Assembly (NCBI GenBank): GCA_947166565.1
Contig: CAMVEL010000009.1
Location: forward strand, 1 to 64,000
Length of the DNA stretch: 64,000 bases
Reading direction: 5' to 3'
From: an uncultured Erysipelotrichaceae bacterium
GTDB lineage: Bacteria; Bacillota_I; Bacilli_A; RFN20; CAG-826
Position 1 is the first letter of the stretch; each line of letters opens with the position of its first letter. This document shows positions 7,189-16,337 of this stretch, one piece after another. Below the pieces are notes generated by a model, which searched no databases, was not told where the DNA came from, and saw only the letters and a list, made by a program, of their open reading frames with translations. The position numbers and the translations under genes were made by a program.

Positions 7189-8475
7189 TTAATCCATAAT
7201 CTCCGCGAGAAGATCGTAAACGAAGGCATGCGTGTATTTGATTTTGACGATTTCCCCAACTAGATGGGGCTTCTTCGAAGAGGCGTAAATGGCCCCATCG
7301 ATATCGTCTGGGGCGTTCACGGAGGAACGGATCACGTATTTCCCGTCTTTGGCCTGTCCTAAGATAAGACCATAATCTTCCTTGCCGACCCTTTCCTTAT
7401 TCTTCTTATAGGAAATCGGGCGTTGGAGCTTCATGAGCTCCTCCTTCCGCCTTTCCTTTATCTCATCATCGATTTGGGTCATGTAATAGCCTGGGGTATT
7501 CTCTTCTGGGGAATAGACGAAAACCCCGACATGGTCGAATTCGATATCGGTCAGGAAGCGCTTGGTCTCCTCTTGGTCTTCCTCGGTTTCCTCGGGGAAA
7601 CCAGATATCAAAGTCGTCCTTAAAACGGCGTCAGGGCAAATTCTCTTGATGCGATGGAACAATTCGATTGTCTCCTTCGCGTCCGCGTGGCGTCTCATGA
7701 GGGTGAGCAGATGGTCGCTCGCGGCCTGAACGGGGATATCGAAATAATGGGCGATGACCTTGCTGGAGGCGATTTTATGGATAAGCTCATCGCTGATCTC
7801 GCTTGGATAAAGGTAAAGGAGCCTGATCGAGAAGAAACCCATCTTCTCAAGTTCATCGAGAAGGTCGATGAGGTTTGGCTTTCCTTTAGGGAAATCCTTC
7901 CCATAGACCGTGGTATCCTGGGAGATCAAGGAAATCTCCTTGATTCCCTTTTCCTTCAATATCCTCGCATCCTCGAGGATTTCCTCAAATGGACGGGAGA
8001 CGAATCTTCCCCTGATATGGGGAATCGCGCAGAAGGCGCAGAAATTGTCGCATCCTTCCGAGATGCGGATATAGGCGGTTCCTTCACTCGTGGTGAGATT
8101 TCGCCTTAAAGGATTGAATTCCTTGACCCCTTCTTCTTCGAGAAGCTCTCCGAAGGCTTTGTTGAGGGTTTGGTAATCGTCGATCGAGATAATCGCATCG
8201 ACTTCCTTGAGTTCTTCCTTCAATTCCTTCTCATAACGGGTGGATAAGCAACCCGTGACGGCGATCTTCCCTTTATAGGAAGCCATCTCGAAGATCTTGT
8301 CGATGCTCTCCTTCTTCGCCGAATCGATGAATCCGCAGGTATTGACGATGATCAAATCGGCCTCCTTGGGGTTATCGGTGAGGCAAAAATGGGGGTCATC
8401 GAACATCGCGAGCATCTGCTCGCTATCGACGAGGTTTTTCGCGCATCCTAAGGATACGAGGTGGATTTTCTTCAT
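7189..8475 (-). CDS. rimO: Ribosomal protein S12 methylthiotransferase RimO
   Basis: A 428-residue radical SAM methylthiotransferase. The N-terminal domain has the three auxiliary cluster cysteines C11, C47 and C76. The radical SAM motif CxxxCxxC is at C142, C146 and C149 (GCDNFCAFCAIPHIRG). A C-terminal TRAM-like domain follows. The start MKKIHLVSLGCAKNLVDSE is characteristic of RimO rather than MiaB. RimO modifies an aspartate of ribosomal protein S12. It sits between malQ and the Nudix gene with gaps of four and three bases. Confidence 0.95.
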   Translation of the reverse strand: MKKIHLVSLGCAKNLVDSEQMLAMFDDPHFCLTDNPKEADLIIVNTCGFIDSAKKESIDKIFEMASYKGKIAVTGCLSTRYEKELKEELKEVDAIISIDDYQTLNKAFGELLEEEGVKEFNPLRRNLTTSEGTAYIRISEGCDNFCAFCAIPHIRGRFVSRPFEEILEDARILKEKGIKEISLISQDTTVYGKDFPKGKPNLIDLLDELEKMGFFSIRLLYLYPSEISDELIHKIASSKVIAHYFDIPVQAASDHLLTLMRRHADAKETIELFHRIKRICPDAVLRTTLISGFPEETEEDQEETKRFLTDIEFDHVGVFVYSPEENTPGYYMTQIDDEIKERRKEELMKLQRPISYKKNKERVGKEDYGLILGQAKDGKYVIRSSVNAPDDIDGAIYASSKKPHLVGEIVKIKYTHAFVYDLLAEIMD

Positions 8476-8479
8476 TCTT

Positions 8480-9958
8480 TTAGGCGCGTCCAGTCTTCTT
8501 TAGGAGTCCGCCATAACTAGACAAGCGGGCGGCGAAATCCTTGAAATCAACGATCTTGAAGGTCCAGTTGACGTTATCGACGATGCCGGGGACGTTGATC
8601 CTCGCGGATGATTTTAGATTAAGGATATCCTGCACGGTGAGGATGACCTTATCCGCGGGCTTATCGAGGCAGAAACGGATGAGTTTATCGACGGTCGAGC
8701 CCTCTTTATAGCCAAGTTCAAGGAGTTTGTCCTCCCATTTCTTCCTCTCTTCTTCCTTCATTCCATCGAGGAAGCCTTGCATCGTGTCGTTATCGTGGGT
8801 TCCTAGGTAGATGACGGAATTCTCCGCGTCATACCCTTCTTTTTTGAGGAAGACATCGTCTTCGAAGGTGAATTCGACGACGTTCATGCCCGGGAAACCA
8901 TAATGGTCGCGGAGGACGAGGACCTCTGGACGGAGATCGCCTAGATCCTCGGCGATGATCTTCTCCTTGAGTTCGGGGGCTTCTTGGAAAAGCAAATCGA
9001 AGAAGGCATAGCCCGGGGCTTCGATCCATTCCCCCTCGATCGCGGTTTCGCAGCTTGAGGGAATCTTCCAATAGGTATCGAAGGCGCGGAAATGGTCGAG
9101 CCTGATGATATCGTAAAGCTTCGCGTTACGGAGGATCCTCTCCTTCAAGAAGGCAAATCCCTCCTTCTCCATCTTCTCCCAGTTATATATGGGGTTGCCC
9201 CAGCGTTGGCCGGTCTTTGAGAAATAATCCGGTGGTACACCGGCGATGAAGGTCGGTTCGAGGGTCACTTCGTCGAGGAGGAAGTTATCCTTATTGGCAT
9301 AGACGTCGCAGGAATCGTAGCCAACATAGAAAGGAACGTCGCCGATGATCTCGATGCCCTTGGAATTAGCATAGGCGTGGAGGGCGTTCCATTGACGGTA
9401 GGCGACCATTTGGAGGTAGATCTCGAATTTGATGGATTTCCTCTCCTCGCGGGTCAGTTTCCTCCGTTTTTCCAAATAGAGGCGATCGTCTTCTGGCCAA
9501 TCGCTCCAAGAGGCGTTATGGATACGGTGGAAATGGGCGAAGATCGCGTAATCGTTCACCCACGGGTTCTCCTTGATGAATTTATCGAGGCAATGGGGGT
9601 TGACCTTGATGTTCTTCTCGAAGGCCTTCCTCAATAAGGGGAGTTTGAATTCCCTGACGGCTTCGAAATCGACTTTGTCGAGGACGCCTTCGTATTTAGG
9701 GAGGCGGGCGAGATAGCCGCGTTTTACCAAATCGTCCAAATCGATGAAGGTCTCATCGATCGCATAGCTGCTATATGGCTGATATGGGGAATGGCCGTAG
9801 CCAACGGGATTGAGGGGGAGGATCTGCCAATAGGCAAAGCCTTCTTTGGCGATAATGTCGACGAAGCGTTTGGCTTCCGTGCCGAAATCGCCGATCCCTT
9901 CTTTTCCTGGCAAGGCCGAAACGGGCATCAGGATCCCAGCTTTTTTCTTTCTTTCCAT
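8480..9958 (-). CDS. malQ: 4-alpha-glucanotransferase (amylomaltase, GH77)
   Basis: A 492-residue GH77 enzyme that disproportionates maltodextrins. Visible markers are WQILPLNPVGYGHSPYQPYSS near the N-terminus, the nucleophile region IIRLDHFRAFD, the acid/base region IIAEDLGDL and YLGTHDNDT. Length is normal. AGGAG precedes the ATG. Together with glgP elsewhere in the window and the transporter and galactose genes, it supports cytoplasmic use of alpha-glucans and galactosides. It lies four bases before rimO in the direction of transcription. Confidence 0.96.
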   Translation of the reverse strand: MERKKKAGILMPVSALPGKEGIGDFGTEAKRFVDIIAKEGFAYWQILPLNPVGYGHSPYQPYSSYAIDETFIDLDDLVKRGYLARLPKYEGVLDKVDFEAVREFKLPLLRKAFEKNIKVNPHCLDKFIKENPWVNDYAIFAHFHRIHNASWSDWPEDDRLYLEKRRKLTREERKSIKFEIYLQMVAYRQWNALHAYANSKGIEIIGDVPFYVGYDSCDVYANKDNFLLDEVTLEPTFIAGVPPDYFSKTGQRWGNPIYNWEKMEKEGFAFLKERILRNAKLYDIIRLDHFRAFDTYWKIPSSCETAIEGEWIEAPGYAFFDLLFQEAPELKEKIIAEDLGDLRPEVLVLRDHYGFPGMNVVEFTFEDDVFLKKEGYDAENSVIYLGTHDNDTMQGFLDGMKEEERKKWEDKLLELGYKEGSTVDKLIRFCLDKPADKVILTVQDILNLKSSARINVPGIVDNVNWTFKIVDFKDFAARLSSYGGLLKKTGRA

Positions 9959-10014
9959 AAGTTTCTTGCTCCTATTTATTTATCAAAATAAAGGCTTAAC
10001 CAAATTATAGCACC

Positions 10015-10899
10015 CTAGACCTCGGGTGTTTCCTGCTTCTTCTTCTTTCTTCTTGCGATATCTTCCTTCATGTCCTTAAGGGTAAACGGCAAACATAAAG
10101 CGGGGAAGAGGACGATGGAGATGATGATAAGTAAGGGCAAAGTCCAGATAATCGGGGTGAAATAGATGACCCCATCGACCTTATAGGTTTGGAGGAAGGG
10201 GATAAGGTAAGGATAGATCCCTCCTAGCGTCGCGTCCAAATTGACGCCTGGGCCATTTGGGTAGGAGGAATTCATGAAGGGGTTATCGCGGGAGAGGAGC
10301 TCGCTCCATTCGAAATTGTGGAAGGCGAAATTCCATAAGGCGTTATTGGACCAAACAAGCCCTAAGACGATGAGGATCATGAAGGGGATCGCCGCATAAC
10401 GTTTATAGGAAAGCTTGTGGATGCCCGAAGCGACCATCAATATGCCCCCATAGAATATCGGCGCGTGGCAAAGATAATACCTGGTGACCTCGAGGAAGCC
10501 GCTTGGAGTAAGCAAATCCACGGTCGAAGGGGAGGTAGGCATCATATAGGCCGCGAGGGCGCTAGGGATACCCATATAGAAAAGGTAATCGCGGAGGAAT
10601 TTGTTCTTGCTTAGGTAGAATAAGGGCGAGAACAAAACCATGAAGGCGCAGAAATTCTCCGCGGTGGAGGAAACTAGTCCTCCAGGCCACTTCTCGATAT
10701 AACTGGGGATGATGACTTGCTTTAGAAAATGGAGGAGGAAATTCGCGGAGAACATCACGATCAGGAAACGATGGGTGAACACCTCTCCTTTTTTCTTGCA
10801 GAGGATTATCAAAAGCGGGGTAAGCAAAAGCAAAAGGCCGATTGGGATCCAATACAAGACCCCAAACTGCTCGACGCTTAGCCCGATTGCTGGATTCAT
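10015..10899 (-). CDS. YwaF/TIGR02206-type integral membrane protein
   Basis: A 294-residue protein with about seven membrane helices. Motifs ENFCAFMVLFSPLF, HAPIFYGGILM and WSNNALWNFAF fit the YwaF (TIGR02206) family, whose function is not established. The positively charged C-terminus (RRKKKKQ) is likely cytoplasmic. It starts about two bases after the galK stop and is probably co-transcribed with it, although the family is not known to act in galactose use. Confidence 0.75.
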   Translation of the reverse strand: MNPAIGLSVEQFGVLYWIPIGLLLLLTPLLIILCKKKGEVFTHRFLIVMFSANFLLHFLKQVIIPSYIEKWPGGLVSSTAENFCAFMVLFSPLFYLSKNKFLRDYLFYMGIPSALAAYMMPTSPSTVDLLTPSGFLEVTRYYLCHAPIFYGGILMVASGIHKLSYKRYAAIPFMILIVLGLVWSNNALWNFAFHNFEWSELLSRDNPFMNSSYPNGPGVNLDATLGGIYPYLIPFLQTYKVDGVIYFTPIIWTLPLLIIISIVLFPALCLPFTLKDMKEDIARRKKKKQETPEV

Positions 10900-10901
10900 T
10901 C

Positions 10902-12068
10902 TTATAGCCTGAAGGGCCCTCCTTCAAGGATTTCGACCTCAACAGTCGATTTCTCCCCAAAATAGGATTTGGCGCTAGCCATAAACAGAGGGAAGACGTT
11001 ATCGGGGACGAAGGCGATGACCGAACCGGCGAATCCCCCACCCATGATGCGGATGGCCCCGCCTTTAGCTAGCAGCGGCTTAAGGGCGTCGATTGCCTGC
11101 TGGGGCGATTTTTCGTATAGCCCAGGGACAAAGGTATTGCCTAGCATGCTTTGGCTAGATAAGCCGGACATGTTGATCGCGTCGAGGAAGGCGTTCTCGT
11201 CTTTGGAATAGATGGCCTGGCGGGCCGCCAAAACGCGGTTGTTCTCCTCGAAGAAATGGGTGGCGCGGAGTTTTGCCCTTTCCGATAAGGAAGGGGTTGG
11301 ACGGCCGATGTTGGCGAAGAATTCCTCGCGGCTAACCTCGCGGAGCACTTCTTTCCCGAAGAGGGTTTTCGCCACGCCTTTCATATCCGCGGGGATCGAG
11401 GCGTAAAGATGGGTGAGCTTCTCATGGCTTTGGCCTGGGTTAACCAAGACGATATGGAGATGGAAGGGGAAGGAAAGATGCTCGACCTCGGGGACGTCGT
11501 CTTTGAAATCGACGTAATTAAGTCCCCCGAATGAGGTGCCGATTTGGTCGAGGAGTCCACACGGTTTACCGAAATGGACGTTTTCCGCGTATTGGCCGAT
11601 TAGCGCCATATCGAGGGGGTCCATTTTGCCTTCGTTATATAAATCGTCCTCGATTTTCGCGATCAAGGATTCGTAGCAGGCGGAGCTAGAAACCCCGGCC
11701 CCTTCGAAGATATCGTTGACCGCGGCCATCTTGAATCCACCGATCTTGTAGCCTTTTTCCTTCATTTTGGCAAGGACGCCGCGAGTCAAGGCAAGGGAAG
11801 TTCCCTTATCCTTTTCCTTAACCTCCAAATCATCGATATCAAAGGAGAATTTCGGATAGCCTTTGGAATAGATGGTCACAGTATCCTCATCGTCTTTGCT
11901 GACGGAGGCCGTGATGCCCATGCTGACGCCTGAGCACATGGTAAGACCCCTGTTATGGTCGGTATGGTTACCGAGGATCTCAAGCCTTCCATGGGAGAAA
12001 TATACGTATTCCTCCTCCTCAGCAAAGGCCTTGTAGAACAGTTCTTGTGATTCGCTAGCTAGTATCAT
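10902..12068 (-). CDS. galK: Galactokinase
   Basis: A 388-residue GHMP kinase. The galactokinase signature is present as GRLEILGNHTDHNRGLTM, followed by the ATP-binding motif GAGVSSSACYESLI and the C-terminal GGGFAGSVIAFVP. It phosphorylates galactose to galactose-1-phosphate, the first committed step of the Leloir pathway. GGGAG precedes the ATG. A recognisable promoter lies in the 76-base gap upstream, so galK may start its own transcript within the galM-galK run. galT and galE are not in this window. Confidence 0.95.
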   Translation of the reverse strand: MILASESQELFYKAFAEEEEYVYFSHGRLEILGNHTDHNRGLTMCSGVSMGITASVSKDDEDTVTIYSKGYPKFSFDIDDLEVKEKDKGTSLALTRGVLAKMKEKGYKIGGFKMAAVNDIFEGAGVSSSACYESLIAKIEDDLYNEGKMDPLDMALIGQYAENVHFGKPCGLLDQIGTSFGGLNYVDFKDDVPEVEHLSFPFHLHIVLVNPGQSHEKLTHLYASIPADMKGVAKTLFGKEVLREVSREEFFANIGRPTPSLSERAKLRATHFFEENNRVLAARQAIYSKDENAFLDAINMSGLSSQSMLGNTFVPGLYEKSPQQAIDALKPLLAKGGAIRIMGGGFAGSVIAFVPDNVFPLFMASAKSYFGEKSTVEVEILEGGPFRL

Positions 12069-12098
12069 CGTCGTCTCCCTTGAATTTCAAGTTGTCTA

Positions 12099-12127
12099 AT
12101 TGTAGTTAAATAAAGCTTCTTTTTGAA
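12099..12127 (-). promoter_or_regulatory. Promoter upstream of galK
   Basis: The minus strand reads TTCAAA, 17 bases, TACAAT, about 30 bases before the galK start. It is a good match to a housekeeping promoter, judged by eye. Confidence 0.5.
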
Positions 12128-12144
12128 TAGATTCCTTTAAGGAA

Positions 12145-13140
12145 TTATTTGAGGGAGGCAAACCTATAAAGGACGTGTCTCCTAAGGGGGTTTTCCTTAT
12201 CGAAAACGTGGTTGCGGTAATCCCCTTGCCGCTCAACCGGCTCAATCGCGATGGAGCCGTGCTTGGTCTCGAGGAAGCCGTTCGATAGCCTTAATCCCTC
12301 ATGGGGGTAATTCATCGTGTAGATTTGCATCGCCGGGTAATCGGAGGATACCTCAAGACGGGTCCTCTCGTTTTCCAAGGTCAAGACCTTCTTAAAGGAA
12401 AAGTCATCGTTCCTATAATAGCAATGGTCATAGCCTTTTAAGGCGTTATTCTGCAAAGAGGGGTCGAATAGCTTCTCGCCGATCCTTCTTTTCTTTAGGA
12501 AGGAAGTGACCTCATCGACCTTGGTCCTTCCATTAATGAGGAGATTCTCCTTATATGTCGCGACCTCATCGATATCGATTTGGAGTTTGGCGTTGAGGAT
12601 GTTCTCATCCCCGAGGGAGAAGAAGGTATGGTTAAGGGTATTGATGGAAGTCTCCTCGCTAGGATCTATTTCGAGGTTCATCATAACCGAATCCTCTTTT
12701 TTAGACACTGTATAGATGACCCTTATATCCAAATCCGCGGGATACGTGTCTTCGATTTTAGGGAAGAATAGTCTAAAGACTACTTCTATCTTCTCTTCGT
12801 CTTCACGGGTTTCGTAATCGAAATTGTGGAAAGCGAAGCAAAGGCCCTCCGAATGGAGACAGATATCGTCTTTGCCAGGCTTGATGACGTAGTCCTTCCC
12901 CTTGAAATTCATATAGCCCTTATATAGCCTCCCGGCGATCGGGCCATCGATCTTGCCGTAATAATCGAGCTTGCTGATATATATGTCATCATCAAGAGGA
13001 TGGGCGGACATATATTCGCCCTTATAGATTAAGTCGCGGATCCCTCCGCCCATCGAGGAAAACCTGACTTTGAGGTTCCTCCCATTGTCGACGAGGATGA
13101 AGGCTACCTCGCCATGATTCTGAATTTCGATATTTCCCAT
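12145..13140 (-). CDS. galM: Aldose 1-epimerase (galactose mutarotase) family protein
   Basis: A 331-residue protein of the GalM/YeaD superfamily. NHTFFSLGD carries the conserved His, and the C-terminal IAIEPVERQGDY carries the expected Glu. These enzymes interconvert alpha and beta anomers of galactose or related sugars. The family is broad and the N-terminal portion is divergent, so the exact sugar is uncertain, but adjacency to galK supports galactose. AAGGAGG precedes the ATG; the gene follows cls by 13 bases. Confidence 0.82.
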   Translation of the reverse strand: MGNIEIQNHGEVAFILVDNGRNLKVRFSSMGGGIRDLIYKGEYMSAHPLDDDIYISKLDYYGKIDGPIAGRLYKGYMNFKGKDYVIKPGKDDICLHSEGLCFAFHNFDYETREDEEKIEVVFRLFFPKIEDTYPADLDIRVIYTVSKKEDSVMMNLEIDPSEETSINTLNHTFFSLGDENILNAKLQIDIDEVATYKENLLINGRTKVDEVTSFLKKRRIGEKLFDPSLQNNALKGYDHCYYRNDDFSFKKVLTLENERTRLEVSSDYPAMQIYTMNYPHEGLRLSNGFLETKHGSIAIEPVERQGDYRNHVFDKENPLRRHVLYRFASLK

Positions 13141-13153
13141 TTACGTAACCTCC

Positions 13154-14719
13154 TTATAGGAATGGGGCGATAATGCGAAGTAACGCCCATTGGAGCCATC
13201 TTTTCTCATGGAAGGCGTTATATTCGGCATAGTTTAGTTCATGACTTTTCGCGAAGGTGTCCTCGAAGTCCTTCTTGATATCGAGCAAGGATGGGGAGGC
13301 CACGATCAAAGTTCCGTTTTCAAGGTGGAGGTAGAGGGAACGATAATCGAAATTGATGGTCCCGATGACCCCCATAGTATCATCGATTAGGCAAGTCTTC
13401 GCGTGGACGAATCCCGGGGTGTATTCGTATATCTTGCATCCATTCAGGAGCAATTGTCCATAATGGGAACGGGTTAGTTGGAAAACCCTCTTCTTATCGG
13501 GGATATGCGGGGTGATGAGCCTAACGTCGATCCCGGATTTCGAAGCGGCGATGAGGGCGTTTTCGATTTCCTTATCGATAATGAGATACGGGGTCATGAT
13601 ATAGATATAACGCCTGGCCCTTTGGATAAGCTGGAGATAGACCCTATGGCCGACTGCCTGACGGTCAAAGGGAATATCCCCAAAGGGCTGGACGAATCCT
13701 GAGGTAAGGGGGAATCCACCGACCTCATCGATGTATTTGCTTGGGGAATAGAGGTCCCTATCGATGATCGAATCCTTCTCGAAAGAGGTATGCCAGTTAT
13801 CGAGGAACATCATGCTCATGGAGAATACGGCCTCCCCGCATAGTCTGATCGCGTTATCCTTCCAATGGCCGAAGCGGGTGATCTTGTTGATGTATTCGTC
13901 CGCGAAATTGAAGCCGCCCGTATAGGCCGTATGGCCATCGATTATCACCATCTTGCGATGGTCGCGGTTATTCTGCCTAACGTCGATAACGGGTCTAAAA
14001 CGGTTGAAGCGATAGGCCTTTATCCCTTCTTTGCGCAAAGTCTTATCGTATCCGCTAGGAGCGACTTTCAAAGATCCCATATCGTCATAGATAAGGCGGA
14101 CATCGACCCCCTCCTTGACTTTTTGGAGGAGGATATCGTGGACGTTAGTGAAGAAATAGCCATCGTATTCAAGGATGAAGACCTCTATGAAGATATAATG
14201 CCTCGCCTTTTTCAAATCCTCTATAAGACGGGGAAAGGCTTCGTCGACGAGGGGGAAATAGGTGACGGAGGTCTTCTCGAATATCCCTCCTCCTTTCGCA
14301 TTCGCGATGAATTTTTGGATCGGGACCGCGTTAGGCTCAACGTAATTTAGGGCCTCCAAGGTCTTGGGGTCGCTAGGGACATCCTCAAGGGGGCGGACCC
14401 ATTTGTCGAGGGCCTTCCTTTGTTTGCGTCTGACCTGCTTGTTGGCAAAGGCCAAATACATGATGATGCCCGCTAAAGGAAGAGCGAAAACCGCGATCAT
14501 CCAGGAGAGTTTATAGGCATCGGGGGAGGATGAATTGAAGATATATAGGCCCGTGATGACATTTAGGACGAATAAGGAGGCGATGATCAAAACCGCCCAA
14601 GGGCTAAAAACGGTGTAGATAGCGACGAAGACGAAGAAAGCGATCCAAATGAGGAACTGGATAAGGAGCAAGATGGCGATGAAGGCCTTTTGGAAGAAAC
14701 CAGGACGAAAAAGCTTCAT
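13154..14719 (-). CDS. cls: Cardiolipin synthase (phospholipase D family)
   Basis: A 521-residue protein with two N-terminal membrane helices (about 10-65) and two HKD motifs: HRKMVIIDGHTAYTGGFN and HAKTCLIDDTMGVIGTINFD. This is the standard bacterial Cls layout, joining two phosphatidylglycerols into cardiolipin. Its ATG overlaps the stop of the preceding gene as ATGA. It is embedded in an operon with a phospholipase C-like protein and galactose mutarotase. Confidence 0.94.
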   Translation of the reverse strand: MKLFRPGFFQKAFIAILLLIQFLIWIAFFVFVAIYTVFSPWAVLIIASLFVLNVITGLYIFNSSSPDAYKLSWMIAVFALPLAGIIMYLAFANKQVRRKQRKALDKWVRPLEDVPSDPKTLEALNYVEPNAVPIQKFIANAKGGGIFEKTSVTYFPLVDEAFPRLIEDLKKARHYIFIEVFILEYDGYFFTNVHDILLQKVKEGVDVRLIYDDMGSLKVAPSGYDKTLRKEGIKAYRFNRFRPVIDVRQNNRDHRKMVIIDGHTAYTGGFNFADEYINKITRFGHWKDNAIRLCGEAVFSMSMMFLDNWHTSFEKDSIIDRDLYSPSKYIDEVGGFPLTSGFVQPFGDIPFDRQAVGHRVYLQLIQRARRYIYIMTPYLIIDKEIENALIAASKSGIDVRLITPHIPDKKRVFQLTRSHYGQLLLNGCKIYEYTPGFVHAKTCLIDDTMGVIGTINFDYRSLYLHLENGTLIVASPSLLDIKKDFEDTFAKSHELNYAEYNAFHEKRWLQWALLRIIAPFL

Positions 14720-15366
14720 AGACGGACCTTCCTCTTCCCGTTATGGGCGAGGTAATCGGAATAATCGTAATAATTGCAGCCATATTCCTCGAGGATTATC
14801 CGATAGGCCTCGAGGATATTCTGATAGGAGGCGTTGGAATTCACGAGGCGGAGGAATTGCTTGGTTTCCTCCTTCCCGATGCTCTTCTTGAAATAATTGA
14901 GGGAGTCGAACATGGTCGCGATTTTATCGTGCTCCTCCGGGGTAAAGGGGACTTGGCGCTTCCTTTCCTTTAGATATGGCAAGAAAGCCAAAGCCTTACG
15001 GGCCACGAGGTAATCAAGGGGCTCGATGGGCCTGGTCTTGCATTCATCCATGCTTAGATATATGGCCTCGAATCCTTCGTGGGGGAATTTGACGGGGGTC
15101 TCCTCCTCACAATAGAAAGGAAGGAGGCTATCTTTCCCTTTCTTTACGGGGAGAAGTCCCTTAAGGACTTTGACCTCGGATGCGAAATTGACGTAAAAAG
15201 CATCCGCGAGGTGCTTCTTCTGATTGTTCTCCTCAAAGGCGATCGAGGGGAGATGGAAACCCGATTTCGGAAGGCCATCGTTATCGAGGTAACGGATGAA
15301 AAGAACGGTATTCCCGATTTTGAGGATACCGCCGATACGGTTATGTACCTTACTTCCCTTGGCCAT
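14716..15366 (-). CDS. Hypothetical protein, possibly a degenerate Nudix fold, 216 aa
   Basis: I cannot assign a family with confidence. The first 110 residues (IGGILKIGNTVLFIRYLDND, then GFHLPSIAFEENN, ADAFYVNFASEV) look like the strand-loop-helix pattern of a Nudix domain, but the catalytic REUxEExGU sequence is absent. The second half is helical and ends with a Tyr-rich segment. It overlaps the start of cls by four bases and is therefore translationally coupled to it. A catalytically dead binding or regulatory role is speculative. Confidence 0.6.
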   Translation of the reverse strand: MAKGSKVHNRIGGILKIGNTVLFIRYLDNDGLPKSGFHLPSIAFEENNQKKHLADAFYVNFASEVKVLKGLLPVKKGKDSLLPFYCEEETPVKFPHEGFEAIYLSMDECKTRPIEPLDYLVARKALAFLPYLKERKRQVPFTPEEHDKIATMFDSLNYFKKSIGKEETKQFLRLVNSNASYQNILEAYRIILEEYGCNYYDYSDYLAHNGKRKVRL

Positions 15367-15410
15367 AGGAAGATTTTAAACCTTTCGCCTATTTTAGGCG
15401 AGGGGGCAAG

Positions 15411-16337
15411 TTACCAACAGATTTCCTTATGGGTCATCTTGCTTTCGTAAGGTCCCCCATCATGGTCGATCTTGTTTACGAAATCCACGAATAACTGATG
15501 CACGTCCTCGCCCTTTTTGCCGCGAAGCAAAATCTCGTGGACGACCTTATAGTCTTCGTTAGCCTTATTGAAAAGGTCTTCAATCGAGTCGGAAGTCTTC
15601 ATTCCGGAGACGGGATGGGCCCATTCCTTATGGGATTCATTAAGAATATCGACGTAATCAAACCGTTTATATCGTTTTGGATAGCTCATGCCGTAAGCAA
15701 GGGATTCCTTGCCAACAAGGCGGAACAAAAGGCGTTTGGCCCCACTTCTGCTCCATAAGACCCCCTCAACTCCCTTATAGGCTTTGGCGGCTCTATAGAA
15801 GGAATCCTCGGTAAGGACGGGGAAAACGTCATGAAGTTGGTACCACATTCGCGAAATCTCCATCAAATCGTCCTTTTTGACTTTGATGGTCCCGCTAGTT
15901 TTGCGGAAGGTTTCGTATTTCTTTCCGACATAGACATCGAGGATCGCCTCGAATTTGCCATGGGAGAATTTGTAGAAGCCGGATAGATGGCCCGTTTCAT
16001 CCATGCCTGAACGATAGAAAACGTATGGATGGACGTTCCTATCGAGGCAATAATGCATCCAGATGGCGTCAAGATAGGCGAATAGCATCTCCTTCTTCTC
16101 ACTTTTCAAGGCGTATTCCATCATCTTGAAATAATGGTCGCCGATTTCCGAATGGTGGACGGTCTCGCCGACTTCCTGCATCTCCTTTTTGTCTTCGCCA
16201 CTCCAAAAAGGGAGGATTCCATAATAGAAGAAAGGATCGCTTCCTTGGGTTCCAAGGGCGATCACATCGAAATACCCCCGTTCGTCTTCGGGGGTAAAAC
16301 GACTTGCGAAGGTGTAATGGGTTAAGCAAGCTGGCAT
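15411..16337 (-). CDS. Zinc-dependent phospholipase C-like protein
   Basis: A 308-residue protein starting MPACLTHYTFASRF. It has the His/Asp-rich helical pattern of the zinc-dependent phospholipase C/D superfamily: H7, ALGTQGSDPFFYYG, VHHSEIGDHYF and AYLDAIWMHYCLDRNVHPY. No signal peptide is visible, so it probably acts in the cytoplasm, unlike secreted clostridial toxins. Its start overlaps the transporter's stop by one base (TAATG). Substrate is unknown; phospholipid or another phosphate ester is possible. Confidence 0.78.
   Translation of the reverse strand: MPACLTHYTFASRFTPEDERGYFDVIALGTQGSDPFFYYGILPFWSGEDKKEMQEVGETVHHSEIGDHYFKMMEYALKSEKKEMLFAYLDAIWMHYCLDRNVHPYVFYRSGMDETGHLSGFYKFSHGKFEAILDVYVGKKYETFRKTSGTIKVKKDDLMEISRMWYQLHDVFPVLTEDSFYRAAKAYKGVEGVLWSRSGAKRLLFRLVGKESLAYGMSYPKRYKRFDYVDILNESHKEWAHPVSGMKTSDSIEDLFNKANEDYKVVHEILLRGKKGEDVHQLFVDFVNKIDHDGGPYESKMTHKEICW

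Noticed and set aside
15388-15402. CGCCTA/TAGGCG hairpin between the phospholipase-like and unknown genes as a terminator
   Set aside because: The stem is short and the T-run is absent in the direction of transcription; it is more likely incidental or a processing site.
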